Positions 10,310 to 23,326 are shown, numbered from the stretch's first letter. The stretch: DNA of 64,000 bases from Aporrectodea caliginosa (GCA_020284085.1 JACEVL010000078.1:1476001-1540000); one strand, 5' to 3'. Numbers and translations: made by a program. Notes: generated by a model not told the origin, from the sequence alone.

Positions 10310-10543
10310 CTATCAAAAGAACAATCACCAGCATTTATAGTCTTTATTAACTGATCAATCAACATTTGTAGCTTAGTAACTGATCGATCAGCATTTGTAA
10401 TCGATCTGTAACTAGCTATTTATTACTGTCTGTAATTACTACTTGGGTTGACTGTAAGGAGCCCTTGTAACGGCATTGTATTGTATTGTATTGTATTTGA
10501 ACACTTGTTATAGCGCATGGCTGTGTTACGGCGCCATATAAAC

Positions 10544-10676
<133 letters not shown>

Positions 10677-10733
10677 TATAAACAACAACAATAATGCCTT
10701 GTTATTTTCTCATGATGCGATTAATGACAAGAT

Positions 10734-10776
10734 TAATCGCGATTATTTTTTTAAATCGGAAGAATAATCGCGATTA
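10734..10776. repeat. Two copies of palindrome TAATCGCGATTA
   Basis: Perfect 12-bp palindromes at 10734-10745 and 10765-10776, 31 bp apart. They could be transposon termini or homeodomain-type sites. Confidence 0.8.
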
Positions 10777-11324
10777 AAATATTTAATCGTTGAACAGCTG
10801 CAGCCTATATAAGATTAATTGACCGCATAAACTGTTCAAATGCAAAAAATAGGAACAATAGCAAAAACTGATTCTCAAAGAGGCAATCGATTAACAAAAT
10901 GTCAGATAAGCGTATACTTTTAGCCTAACTCAACTGCTTGAAGAGTCCAAAGATGTACAGAATATCCAGTAAGCACATTAGCTTGTCGTTCTAGTTAATA
11001 ATAGCCAACTGATTAGCGATTGTGACTGTCAAACATATGACACAATAGAGGCGTGGCGCAGTGATAACAAAGGACGTACTTAAGCCAAAGATGAGTATGC
11101 ACTGATGCACATTCATCAGCATGCCAGTAATGACAATAGCCTCGCAGGAATTCACGTGCTCCGAGTCTGGCTAGAATTCTTTTACTCAAATGATAAATGG
11201 GAGTGATGCATAATTATTCTTCCTCCACAGCGTCTTGTCTACTGTCAATCAAACCACGTCAGACAGGCACTTGACATTAACTTTATCAACGTCATGGTTG
11301 TTTCTTTGACGACCATATTAACAG

Positions 11325-11593
11325 TATCTCTCGTGAAAATAAATGCTACAGTCACTGTTCAAGGCCAGCGACGTTTTAAGTTATAGTTGATGTAGGCCAA
11401 ATGTACGAATGCCCTTTGTACTGCCAAACATGCGTTTTACTAGACGTTCTTTCTCTAAGTTAGTAAGCAAGCAAACAACAATTTGGCATAACCTATTTTA
11501 ATTATTTAAAATGATAAAAAAAATTAATTTTGCATAATTAGATTAATAATTCAGTTAGGGCAATTGCCCTCTTAATTAAACCAACGTGCCAGC
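11325..11593. repeat. Direct repeat (right copy) flanking exon 2
   Basis: Partner of 8448..8716 in the same orientation, 2.9 kb away. Small indels only. Confidence 0.85.
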
Positions 11594-11894
11594 GACAGAG
11601 AAAGAGAAAATCCACATAGTCTCTTTGTAATTCCAGATATCAGCTGAGTTAAACAGACGTTAGCTGCAGCAACTGCAAGGTTAACAATTACCGTACCAGG
11701 CAAGGGCTGTAGCAAGTTTAAATAAGCTTAAACTATATTTATATAGGGACAGAGAGTAACTGCTGACAATGACGTATCTAGGACAACATCAAGACTGGTC
11801 CGGTCGCAGGTCGCGTGGCCAGATTGTAAGTTACAGCTTCCATATGTTACGGCCTATAACACATCTACACGGGGAATTATAGATATACAGAGCA

Positions 11895-11905
11895 TGTTCT
11901 CTCTG

Positions 11906-11944
<39 letters not shown>

Positions 11945-11966
11945 ATGTCTCTCTCTCTCTCTCTCT

Positions 11967-11997
<31 letters not shown>

Positions 11998-12075
11998 GTC
12001 TTTGTCTCTGTCTGTCTCTATCTGTCTCTGTCTGTCTGTCTGTCTCTCTCAATATATAATTATATTTATATACAT

Positions 12076-12118
<43 letters not shown>
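11895..12118. repeat. (CT)n/(CTGT)n tract then (TA)n
   Basis: Pyrimidine tract 11895-12050, then alternating TA at 12082-12118. Further TATATACA repeats follow at 12446-12515. Confidence 0.9.
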
Positions 12119-12120
<2 letters not shown>

Positions 12121-12559
12121 ATAGACCTATATCGAAATGTATGTGCATGGACATAATATGTACAAGCATAGGCGTAACTTTGTATTGTAACGGTGGTATC
12201 CGGTCATCACTTTAAAAACAGTGGTAACAGTCATCACCACTTTTTAGTCCTGTGCTGAAACATTTTCTGCTACTTGACAGTGTTATTTTGGGAAGGGACG
12301 GGGAGATGAAAAGGGAGGGAGAGAGGAGGAGGAAATTGGTCATAACCACTTTGTGGGGAAAATTTACGCCCTTGCTATAATTATCTGGATTCGAGAACAA
12401 TTGTCGCTTGTTGCGATCTGACAATAAGACTTTGATCGAATAAACGAATATATATATATATACATATATATATATACATATATATATACATATATATATG
12501 TTATATATATAGGCATATATATACACACACACACACATTATTTTATATGCATGTCTGTA

Positions 12560-13420
12560 CAGTCCAATAGTCCATATAGGCTATGTTGCATAAATTTTGC
12601 TTTGTATGTAGAGCCACTGCCCCAAATATACCCAGCTAGGCCATGCAGAATATATGTCGTATCAGCGTCGATTTCTGATAAACATCTATTAAAGTGTGGT
12701 TATCTCAGAGCCAAAGGCGGCCCTGCATTGTACACTGGCTGTAAGTGGAACGTGTAACCAACATAGAAAAAACAGGATGGGGTGCACGCGCGACACGGAA
12801 GTAGGCCATCACTAACCCTAGCTCCCCCCCCCTATCTAAAAGCTGCACGGTTCAGTAACATAAGCTGAGATTAGCTTAGGCTAATCAAACCAGAGCTGAT
12901 GCATAATATGATTTCGTAGATCAGCAGATTTGGTCTATTTGCATAAATGGACATTGATTTAGTGCCTTTTAAGACCCGCTCGTTCCTCGCCAGTGAGGAT
13001 GATGTAATAGTTCAATATGAATGAAATGATCACCCGCATGCAAATGTAAGTAAATATCTTCAGAGACAATACAACTACAATAACCATTTCAACAGAACAT
13101 AATCAATTTTGATCTCATTTCTAAGTAAGTAAATAAGTAAGTATATTCTTGATTATACCAATTGCGTGACAGTACTCTGGTGTTCATACATCTTAATTAA
13201 AACAAGTACAACATTCCAATTATGACAGTTCTCCGCATTAGATTGTCTGTAAGTGGCAGAGCGCTTGTGCGATCGTGGTTGTAAGGTATATTTCTAACCA
13301 GTTTATATCTCACCCCATATAGGGAAGGGACCTAGTGACAATGAAATAAAGTAACTAAGAAGAACAGCCGCTTGAGTTAACCTATAGAGAGACTGTCACA
13401 AGTATTAAGTATGCTGTGTT
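12560..13420. other. No gene recognised
   Basis: Unique DNA without motifs I can support. Confidence 0.4.
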
Positions 13421-13459
13421 AGCTGCTTTACTTTCCTAGCATCTTCAATCTTGCATCTT

Positions 13460-13625
13460 GCGCCTCTGAGTAGGTTTCTTGAAGAGGCGCTATATAAATA
13501 CCCGGAATGAATGAATGAGGGCACGTGACAAGTCCCTTTCCTCGCCGTCTGATCTTCCTGCCAACCCCGACCCACCCCTTGACAACCCAGCACGCTAACC
13601 ACTAGCGTATACTGCGCAACCCGGG
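13460..13625. mobile_element. SINE/LINE tail joined to an inverted tRNA-like head
   Basis: GCGCCTCTGAGTAGG..GAAGAGGCGCTATATAAAT (plus strand), then (GAAT)n. Immediately after it, on the minus strand, lies a tRNA-like AGTGGTTAGCGTGCTGGG head at about 13580-13620. Confidence 0.55.
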
Positions 13626-13639
13626 CAGTTAAAATAATC

Positions 13640-15280
13640 AGAAAACAAGGCAGCTGTAATAACCCCTAAATAAATTGTAATCCCACAAACAGAGTTACTA
13701 CTATTATAGTTAGATTATGTAACTTAAAAGCCCTGTAAAATCGAACCAATTTAACAGGATGCGTAATCCGTGGCTTGGAGAAGTGGGGAAAGACATCTGG
13801 GTATTATACTGCCACCATTACTCTACTTCTACAACTATCTTATATTTGTCAACATTCAACCTTGGCTTATTCCTGTTGTCGTGGACTTGCCCCTGTGAGG
13901 CCATGGGTCAACTCTGGAGCTTGGCACTGTGGGTTTAAGAAATGTTAGCATGATCAGTAAAACTTGGAATGAAAGTTTAAAATAAAGTAAAAAAAGACCA
14001 GTTTTTATTTATTTTTTTAATAATATAGCGAGAGGGAGAAATGATTGCAATAAGAAATGGTCTGAACCACAGTGGACAAATCTTGACACGGGATCACTGT
14101 ACGGCAAGCGACTTACCGTCTACTTCCAAGCTTACAATGGTAAGAAACCCTACAAGCGTGCACGAACAGCTGATCCAAAGTCGCTACACACAGTCCACGC
14201 AGCAGGACCAAACACGCAACCGTTAGATCGAAGACTAAGCGCTTTACTGTGTAGATCTCCGAGCCGCACGGTTATAACATTCATTGTAGTATTTTTAGAT
14301 GCTGTTCAGTTTTAAGTCAGTTGTTATCCGACCGTATCAGTCACTTCTCAATCATCCTTGACACTCAGAGGATCTTGGATGTCTGAGCAGAGTTCTATTT
14401 TCTTGCGGTCTTTGAGTTCATTAACCAGTAGATCAATTTAGACATGATTAGGCAACTTATTAATCATTTAATGTCATACTTTGAACTTTATTTATCAAAC
14501 GAATCTGATTACGTGCTCTTTAATTCTCTCAAAATGGCTGGTCTGGCCGATCTGTCATTATTAATAAGGGTCGGACTGTTTGTCAATATATTGGTTCGAC
14601 CTGAACGGATCAAATAATACTCATTAGGGCATAACAAAAGTTTCGAGTAATTAAGTCATAGTTCTGTTCAGTATGAACTAAATGTTGAACCGAGTGCTCA
14701 ATGTCTATAAATTTTTCTATATAAGCTTCAACTGACCATTAGGTTTATACAGGGTCTGTTCATTTACTCTAGATCCAAGAAGCAACCATGGCTATAAAGG
14801 GTTTGAACTTCAGTTTCTTAGCATCAGCAATTCAGCATACATGTAGGAACTGGCCTGTCCTCTCCCTCGCTGTGGGATCCTCCCATTGACAGCATATAGT
14901 CGATGTGCTCATTTTATAGCAGAACTAAGTAGAAAACGCTAGTGGAACAAACTTTAAATAATTCACCTTATTTCTTGACTTTTAATAGGCGTCACGCCAT
15001 TTAAGGACCCTGTCCTTCCATACCTGGATTTGAAATTTGAAATTTAACTATAAGCACATCAACCGTAGTCTAGCCTTGGGATGATCCGAAAGTGAGTGAG
15101 AGCACTGGCCAGCCGCTGACATATGCGTCACAAGAGCTAACAGAATGATTCCCATCCCTGTAGTGCCCCAAAGCCTTGACCATTAATATCGGAATCCATC
15201 TAGTTTTGAGACTTTGAGAGAAGCCTGTTCTGTTTTCTTGTGAATTAATACTAATCATTATGATCGTCATCAACATCATC
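13640..15280. other. No gene recognised
   Basis: Unique AT-rich DNA. Short frames only. A possible old SINE fragment lies near 14850-14940. Confidence 0.4.
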
Positions 15281-15284
15281 ATCA

Positions 15285-15795
15285 TCATCACCATCATCAG
15301 TTCCTGACGCCAGCCATCTGGCGGCTGTGGGTACGAATAAATGATCTCCATTGTCCTCGGTCATTTGTCAAGTCAATTACTCCCCCTATTGTCGGTACAA
15401 GTGATGTTTTGCCCTCATTTATATTATCTATCCAGAGTAATCTTGGTCTGCCTTTGTGTTTTTTCCTTCGAATCTTGCATGTAGTGCATTGTGTGGGATT
15501 CTCTCAACTCTCTACGTGTCCAAACCATCGGAGTCTTCGTTAAATGACTTTGTCTAGCAGAGTTGTTTGGATACCTAATGATTGTCTTATGTCATCGTTT
15601 CTTATTTTCTTTAATCTGGAAATCCCTTCTCTCATTTTGCTTTCGCTTTTCCAACAATACGACCCGTAAAGGAAAATCGGTTGTATCATGGTCTCGTTAA
15701 TATTGATCATAAATCATGCAGTTGAATAAGTTTCTCTGCTGGAGGTGTCTCTGTTTTAGGAGACACTTCATCATTTTAAGCATCGATTTCATACC
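15285..15795 (-). mobile_element. LINE ORF2 C-terminal relic with (GAT)n tail
   Basis: Minus-strand reading with frameshifts gives IQPI.LYGS..WK (RT thumb-like), RLRWFGHV, RIPHNALHARFEGKKHKG, RPRLLWIDNI, DLTNDRGQWRSFIRTHSRQM and AGVRN, then GATGATG. This RRLRWFGH...GRPR..W..NI...DR..WR layout is typical of RTE/Jockey-type ORF2 ends. Same family: 34310..34645, 43225..43395, 56905..57172. Confidence 0.75.
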
Positions 15796-16921
15796 CATGG
15801 TCGGCTAAAGGCTTCATCTGCTTCTATCTTAAAATACATAGTTCTATATATTATATGGTTGGTTAAAGGCTTAATCTGCCTCTATTTTAAAACACATATG
15901 TCTGTATATATATATATATATATACATTTTGCCCCCGTGTCATTGTCAACGATACTCACCAGAGTAAATCGCGATTCGTCGCCGATACCGTCACGTCCTA
16001 CATGCGTGTCGATTCCGTTTGAAGCCATTTGAATAGTTTGAGCTAGCTTTCGATTACTTCAAGTACTATATATACGCATATATTTCACAAAACTACTTTG
16101 GTCAAAGCACCAGCTTGATGTAAGCTTAGCGTTTCTTGAGTTCAGCCGATACGTGTATGAATCCAAACTTGCAATCCGACTGCGATTCTAAAGAGATCAA
16201 ATTCGCGCTGTGATGAGTTATTAAGAGATGAAGTCAGCTTTAGCAGATGATCTGGCCGAAAATGCGTCACGTCTATCTTGGAATTTCCTAAATCACTTAA
16301 CGCGGTGGCGAGAGTCTTGTACGAACAAGATTCACAATCTGTATAAATGAGCTGTCTATCGCTTCTTCGAGAATCAGAAAACAGGAATAAGAAACTGTTA
16401 GTGTGATGTTGCAGCTACGAGTTGTTGTCTCTCGGTCTCTCTTAAAGCCAAAATGAAGCCGTTCTCAGCTGGCGAATGTTGGATGATAAACAGATCAGGA
16501 GCGCAGCCGCCGCCGCTCATTTAAAGTAGAGGAACGCACGGAGCAGAGGCGTATGGCCCAGAACCCACTCGGTCTTAGAACTATGCAGCACCAGAGGCTG
16601 AGAGAAGGATAGACAGACTAATGTACAGCGACTGAGAGTGAGACATGTAGACAGATCGAAATTGAAACAACAACCGATGTAGGCAGACTGACGCTGACAT
16701 GTGCGTGTGTGTAGGTGTAGGTGTTTGTGTGGGTTGGTTATTACCAACGCAGTCTGGAAGGGTAGGAGGGGCTGAGGTGGCATGCGTGGCTAGAGACCCA
16801 ACACTGGTCTCGCAGAGTAGTCTCATAAACAGTCAGTCTAAGCGCAGAGATCGACGGCCTAGGCTGAGGGCGCGTGTACCTGATAAGGTCTCCCATGTGT
16901 GTTCATCTAAAGGCAAGAATG

Positions 16922-16942
16922 CTATAAATAGCCGATCACGTG
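16922..16942 (-). promoter_or_regulatory. TATA/MEF2-like box with adjacent CACGTG, possible internal promoter
   Basis: CTATAAATAG at 16922-16931 fits both a TATA box and the MEF2 consensus YTAWWWWTAR, and reads as a consensus on both strands. A CACGTG E-box lies at 16937-16942, upstream if read on the minus strand. It is set in locally GC-richer, non-repetitive DNA (16780-17000) inside the 18.7-kb intron of the minus-strand gene. A transcript starting near 16895 could splice to the acceptor at 10310 and use the Met at 10303. This is inference; no first-exon donor was settled on. Confidence 0.35.
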
Positions 16943-16989
16943 ATTCAGCGAACCGGAAGACGACCAAAAACCCTTTCCGCGCGTAGAGG

Positions 16990-17340
16990 GAGAAGATTTA
17001 TGCTGCGTTTATGGTCGAACTACACAGGAATAATATCATACCTATTATAATAATGTTATAATTATATATTATAATTATATTACACATTATACATAATATA
17101 TATTATTATAGGAGCTTTCTTAACAGACGTTACATATGTGCATATATATATAAATCTAAATATATATCTATATATCATTACATATATATATATATACATA
17201 TATATATATAAGTATGTGTGTGAGCATAGGTGTGTGTATAACTTCTGTTAAAGATAACTCCCGTAATAACATATACATTATATAATATATAATTATACAA
17301 TATAATTATAGCCTAATATATGATGTAAGTGCCGCGCATT
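16990..17340. repeat. AT-rich low-complexity DNA with TATATA runs
   Basis: Many ATATAT and TATAATTATA stretches and no coding potential. Confidence 0.8.
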
Positions 17341-17344
17341 TTTC

Positions 17345-18415
17345 AGACATAGGCCTACAGGAAAATGTTGATCTTTGGAAGAATAATTTATGATGCCACT
17401 GGTCTACAAACTCTACATCTTTACAACTGTACACATGCAACTACATAAGCAAATGCACGCAGAGCTGCATGTATGCAAACATACATCATCAACAATCACT
17501 GCCACAACCGCCGCCGCCAACACCACCACCACCAACAACAACAACAAACTTTATTGATCCCAAATACAACATGTCGGATGCATATACATACATGTATTCT
17601 TACACATACGCCCAACATACATCAAGTGATAAACCTGGAGATGTTGATTGTTCAGAAGACGTAAAACTCAAGTGTTTACAATTATTATAGGGATCTATAC
17701 CAGACTGCTTCTAAGAAGTATGTTATCGCACCCTCTACGCCTATTAATAGATTTCACAATCAGATAATTATTATGGTAGTGGGCGGAATTGTTATGTTTT
17801 CATAGACACTGTGACCTAGTTAGGCCTCTAATGCCTGTGGCTTACAATCTTTAACGCAGCAGACAAAACGATCCAGCCAATCCGGCTTTGCCCCAATTTC
17901 CGGTTCTTTGGGAGGGACGATTCTTTGTTTGCATCCTCAAAACCTTGTTTGGGTAATAGTAGGTCATTAATGGGGTAAAGCAAAGGAGACCCACGTGTGA
18001 CAAAACTGGCAAACTAGTAAAGGAAGAGGTTTGTGTGAATATGCAGGGATGCTATAGGTGTTGAGAGCGTAGATATGGAGCATTCCAAGAAGTTCTGCGT
18101 CCAATGAGCCTTACGTCTATCAATCGCAGATATAAAACTTGGAGCAGAGCATTCCGAAGAAGATGGTCTGGAATTAGGCAAAATGCCAGCCATTCCACGC
18201 CTGTGCTAATAAATGTATGAGCCGAAGTTTAACGCTCGGCCTCTGTCCGTGGGTCTGTCTGTCTCTCCATCTCTCTTCCTCTACCTACCTCTTTCCTTTT
18301 CTGTCTGTCTTAGCGTGCAGGGCGAGTGAGTAAATACGCCGAAAGCATCTCTGACGCAGAAAGGTAGCTGCTGCAACCTCCAAGGTCTTACGTCAGAGCT
18401 GCAGTGTGATTTTCC
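17345..18415. other. No gene recognised
   Basis: The frame at 17469-17690 is low complexity (CAACAACAA/CCACCACCA) and was not called. Confidence 0.4.
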
Positions 18416-18419
18416 TAAT

Positions 18420-18835
18420 ACAGATTTTATTTTAGCATGCAGTTATAGTTAATGATTTTCATGTTAGTAATAGTTACAGTTACAGTCTTTTAAAGTTATA
18501 TTTAGAGTTACTTGATTTTTTTAATTTTAGTTAGCCTACTGCTTATATACTAAGACAGCATTCCCAGTTTCCCACACTTGCGGCAGCTCAAGATCTGTAG
18601 AAACGCTTTGATTACAAGATTACTATGACTAATAATTTTACGAATTTACGTTAGTCAACTTCGGTCACACTCGCTATAAAAACTATAGCCTAGTTATAGT
18701 AATAGTTATAGTTCATGCTATTTTTTAGTTACAGTTATAGTTATCGTTAAAGAAATAATTTTATCTTTTTTAAGGAACATTTCGTTACCGTAATCGTTAA
18801 CGAGAATCACACAGCAGAGCTGCTTTACCAATCGC
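18420..18835. repeat. GTTATAGTTA-rich degenerate repeat
   Basis: Many GTTATAGTTA and GTTACAGTTA copies ending in TTACCGTAATCGTTAACG. The reverse-complement version is at 25700..25965, so the two form an inverted pair of one repeat family. Confidence 0.65.
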
Positions 18836-19261
18836 TGAAGCTGCAGCACAATTAACGACACAACGGCGCCAATAACTGACCTAGCATCCATATGTTATGC
18901 CCAGAACCATGGTATATAGCCTACTATTTGCATACAATGATGTATACGTCATAGATAAATTACCTAGTTAAATACCTATTACTCTTTGGAATGCATGAAT
19001 TGTTTGGTTTCACGCAATACAACATAATACAAGAGAATAGAATAATAGAATAGAATATTCTTTATTGTAAGACCAATTGCAAACCGCATTTTTGGCTAAC
19101 ATGAAAGTTTAAAGGATTGTTTTCATAATCCCTGTTAAATAGTCAGGAAGTGTACATTGAATCCGAGGAACAGAATGGCAACCTTACGAGACTGGTAAGA
19201 GGTATGGTTTCAGTTGACAGTGAAAGATAGGTTACTACTTACCTCCACAGCTTCTCATTTG

Positions 19262-19375
19262 AGGTGAGCGATCGATCGCTCACCTTGGTCGCTCGCCTAG
19301 CAAAGGTCTGGTCGAGCGGTAAAGCGATCGCCTAGCACCGTGTTCGCCGTCGCTCGATGAGTTAGATTCCAAGAC
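19262..19375. mobile_element. 22-bp palindrome and tRNA-like SINE fragment
   Basis: A perfect palindrome centred on GATCGATC spans 19262-19283. It is followed by a tRNA-like GGTCTGGTCGAGCGGTAAAG head with a weak B box near 19365. Confidence 0.5.
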
Positions 19376-19379
19376 GAAT

Positions 19380-19980
19380 CTGGAGACAGACCATTAGGCC
19401 TATTTGCCTAATTTACATTACTTTAATTTGTACTTACTTGCGGCAGCGGTTAATGCTTTCCGTGGCCTAATGATTGCTGACTGATCAGTCCAATTTCGTG
19501 CAATATGATTGGCCATAGCAACACGGTCGGCACCTCACTGATTCACAGGTTCAACAAAGCTTGAACTCGAACCAGATTTGCGTTTGAAATTGACAAGTAA
19601 TAAATCAGATATTTTAAATCTGTGATTGTCGAAACAAGCCCTCGGCTCACACTAACGCTTTCTAATAGTCATTTATTTTGCCGTCTGTTGATAAGACTGT
19701 ATTCTTAAAATTATATATTAATTTTTAAATTTGCTTGCGATTCTAATACCTGGCCTATGCAGTCCCTGCAAGAGAACTTAGGATGTTCCCCGTATTATTT
19801 AATTGCAAGTGGAGTTCACGCTCGCCTGTTGTTTCTGATCTGACTTTTGCTGGTGGTACACCAACATTCGAGTTTTTTGCCTGGTGGTACAATATAAATA
19901 AAGTTCGAAGACTGCCGGTTTAAAATAGTCCCCAAATTATTTACACTTGAGTTTTTCGTCCTCTGGAGAACCGCGTCTAT
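19380..19980. other. No gene recognised
   Basis: Unique DNA without supported features. Confidence 0.4.
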
Positions 19981-19987
19981 ATGTTCT

Positions 19988-20225
19988 AAGTCCGGTGGTT
20001 AGTGCGCTCGATTGTCAATCCAGAGGTTCAGGGTTCAAATCCCCAGCAGGACAGGAATTTGTTTCGGGTTTCGTTTCCATCAGCGCCCATGCATAGCCAA
20101 CTCAGCTGAGTACACTGACCGCACACGCAAGGGAGAGTCCGAGAGTATAGTACAATCAACCTCTTTCATATACCGAGGCTAGGAAAACGAAGTCGCTAAC
20201 ACTTCGTGTTCTTGCAGGTTAGTTT
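19988..20225 (+). mobile_element. tRNA-derived SINE (family 4)
   Basis: A box in GGTGGTTAGTGCGCTCG, B box GGGTTCAAATCCCC, body CAACTCAGCTGAGTACACTGACC, end GAAGTCGCTAACACTTCG. Partial copies: 41865..42062 and 42375..42415. Confidence 0.75.
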
Positions 20226-20554
20226 AGGGGAGTTCTCTTGTAACGCGCCCCCTCCGCCCCGATCAAGCGCCTCCCGCGCGGTAGCTGAGAGCGGGGGTCT
20301 CATATTGAGATGGGAAACTAAGTCTTTCACTAATAGACTGCAGGGCCAAATCCGAGGAAAGGTAGTTTCGTAAGTCCATCTCCCTATAATATGATCTTGA
20401 CTTCCGACTGAGGCGTTCGCTGCGTCTTACTGGTGCCTGAACTCCTAGAGGATCATCTTTAGGGTGCGGAACTGGTCTTCCTGGCTCGAATGGGTAGTTG
20501 CATTGGGCACCCGTGACTGCTGAGTAGGACGTAACCGTGTGAGAAACACAATCA

Positions 20555-20888
20555 GGAGGGGGGATTCTGCAACAAAGTTTTCTATTTTCATTCCTTCGCC
20601 CACATAAAGTTCCAACCTACCTAAACGATCGGCAACTGTTCACAACACTTTATTCTGGAGTTCTAACGTTTCGCCCCGGCGATCCATAAATGTTCGCTGT
20701 TCATCCCGATAGCGTTCTAACGTTCTGCCTTGGTGCTTCATAAATGTTCCTAGCATGGTCACATCGACGACCACTTCCATCGCAGAACTCGGTCGAGACT
20801 GGGGAGGGCTCAGAGTATCAGCCAAATGTGCATCTTCTCTTTCGTGCTTCATAGATTTTCCATCCTCAGCGACAAGCGTCTGAGCCAC
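20555..20888 (-). pseudogene. Gag-like coiled-coil fragment, interrupted by one stop
   Basis: An 82-codon frame from the ATG at 20888 ends in a TGA at about 20640. The same frame then reads on without a stop (TVADRLGRLELYVGEGMK...) to about 20450. Residues 50-100 are rich in Arg/Glu/Gln/Leu with helical spacing (RTLERYRDEQ, RLGRLELY), as in N-termini of Gag-like proteins. No zinc knuckle was seen. It is on the same strand as the retroelement copies at 21.4-25.4 kb and may be their displaced gag. The assignment is weak. Confidence 0.3.
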
Positions 20889-20889
20889 C

Positions 20890-21390
20890 TCTATTTATGG
20901 TTAGAATATGTAAACTCAGAACCATGTTTTGACTTTAATACTAATCTTATTGTTACTCAATTCAAATCAAACAGTCAGTGAAGCACAAGTACTCAAATTC
21001 TGATACAGCCGAAATATCATCTACTATATCCATTCTAAAAATTAACTATTTAAAGTAAGAAAATGGTAATGCAACTTTAACTAAACATGAATCGTAAATT
21101 ATTCCTCCCGCACAGGTTGAGACGTAACCAGGCAGCAAGGCTCCACTAAGAATTAATATTCTTTGCAAGCGTCAGAAGTTTTAGTATCCATCCACATCAC
21201 CAATAGATTTCTAGAATCACAATTTTATAGGCTAAATCTACAGCCTTTGACTTTAAACTCTAAACACCGTATCCAATAGTTTTCTTCATTTTCTAACGTA
21301 GTAAAATCTCGCTTGCAACCACAGAGACGGCTAAAATATAAAACACTAGACGATTTCTCGAATAAAATTACTGTCTATTAACAATTATGC
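20890..21390. other. No gene recognised
   Basis: Possible retroelement spacer between the gag-like fragment and block A. Confidence 0.35.
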
Positions 21391-21734
21391 ACTCCTCAAT
21401 ATGATTTGGCCGCTGCCTATCCTGGTTTTCTATTCGACATAAGGTCGTTTGGATGACTACAAAAGTATGAAACGAACACCATTAGTTCGATCACTCAATA
21501 TTTTGTCGAGCACCCCCCCCCCAATCATTGTCGCCTTGACAATTAAAACCAAGTGAAAAACGAGAGAGACAATAAACATGATCAAAGAAAGCTGAACATC
21601 TAATAAAACTAAGCTACTTAAGCTCCGAACTGTTCAATCTTACCCTCCTAGCTCATATACGTTTAAGAACTCTTATAGCTCCCATCAAACAACTAATCTT
21701 CCTGAGAGTTACCACAAATCAAGACTTCCACTAC

Positions 21735-21920
21735 TTCCACACTCTGCCACATTTCCAATCCTGCAACAACTCCAATCCTGCCACAACTCCATTTCTTCCG
21801 CAACTCCACTTCTTCCGCAACTCCGTTTCTTCCACAGTTCCACTCCTACCACAACTCCACTCCTGTCACAACTCCACTCCTGCCACAACTCCACTTCTGC
21901 CACAACTCCACTCCCACAAC
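21735..21920. repeat. Minisatellite, unit about 15 bp (ACAACTCCACTCCTG type)
   Basis: About a dozen degenerate copies of a 15-bp unit with core CAACTCCACT(C/T)C. They lie inside the lower retroelement copy. The minus-strand reading gives a Trp/Ser/Gly/Val peptide that is only a shadow of the repeat. Confidence 0.85.
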
Positions 21921-22560
21921 TTCTGAGAGTCACCTTGCATAAATGAGCAAAAGTGGTGTCCTACAATTCCGTCGGCGGCAAGACCTTTCGCGCCAGGAGC
22001 TCATTCCTTCGTCCGGCTATCTTATGTGCATGGGGCACCCCAACTATGAGAAAGACCGACATGTTGGCGCCAGTAAGCAAGGTACGCCTCATAGCGACAA
22101 TCAACCAGGCGACATCGGCTCCGTTTCAGGAACGAAGTCTGTCTCCCAGTCCTTGTCCAGACCTAGGGTTGTGCTTCTGAAAGTATCGGTAAAGACCTTT
22201 CGCCCGTCGAAACTAACGAAAAAATCGGGGTCTAGAGTGCGAAAAACCGAACGAGTGGGCGCCTTGAACATTTCCCTCCCCCTTTACAATTCTGAGAAAA
22301 GTTTTACGGAGCTCTGGCAACACCGTCGAAATGTACGACTCTCTCCCTTTTCTCTTCCAACTAAAGGGCACACCTACCGGCTACAATACCTCAGGCTATC
22401 TCTAGACGTTACTTTCTTAGGAAACCTGACCGACCGCTAGGCGTCGCTTTATACTTAAAATATGGCTGCAGCACCCTATTCAACTACAGCAATGGCCTTT
22501 TCAGTGGAACTCCTCCACTATTCCTTGTAACATCGTCATATGTCGCCCGTTTTTCGTTAA

Positions 22561-23312
22561 GCATTTTTGCGGAAGTCAGGAGAAATCTTTCAGAGTATAC
22601 AAAACTTACAGAATGCCCACAGTCGTACAAAACAATTTACACATCTAACAGACTAAAGTTTATAAATCAGCAAAAGCTCCAAACTACAACATAAAAACAG
22701 TCAGATTCCTAACTGTCCGTTCTTCAACTAATTTTTCTTTGGTGCAGCTATACACACCTAATCAAAATTAAGGTGACGAGGTTAACTGTGCACTTAACTA
22801 ACAGCGTTATGTTCTCTCTATTACTTTGTTAATCTTAATAATCATAACTTTTATGCATGACCCTAAAGAGAACAGTTCGCTTTTCTGTCATCATACCCTT
22901 AAGCAAACATTATTGTTATCAAACGGAATGTTTCTTTTATAGGTTGCGAAACCTCCATATCATTACACAGTAAAGTTCTCACTGGAATATTTGTAATGCG
23001 CCGATTACAATCATATTCAACAAGCAAAATGTAAAACGTCGATGTAGGCCTACTTATAAAATATAACATATCTCTACACAAGTCCTTATACAACGAAAGT
23101 ACAAAACTTTGTATCTATCATCAGAATTTAAAATCTATACTCTGTAATCTCAAATGCTCCCCCATCAAGAGGTTAGACTCTATGAAATTTCTCAGTTTCT
23201 TTCCCGCACGCAAACTAAAAATAAAATGACTTTGTTTGTACATTAATGATTATCTCTGTTCAATAAGCATAACCATGGCGTTTCGGGTTTCGAATCCCTC
23301 GCCGAGGTCTAC
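22561..23312. other. Spacer between retroelement copies, possibly LTR
   Basis: No ORF with a motif. It starts (minus strand) with TGTAGACC after a GAGGAG purine run, which would suit an LTR start, but no second LTR copy was found by eye. Confidence 0.3.
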
Positions 23313-23326
23313 ACTCCTCAATATGA

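Noticed and set aside
21943..22440. 165-residue plus-strand frame
   Set aside because: Lies antisense in the degraded retroelement copy. No motif on this strand.
23276..23301. Primer-binding site proving a plus-strand LTR element
   Set aside because: The TGG..TTTCGAATCC stretch fits, but the nearby protease and ORF are on the minus strand and no LTR pair was found, so it is left as a possibility only.
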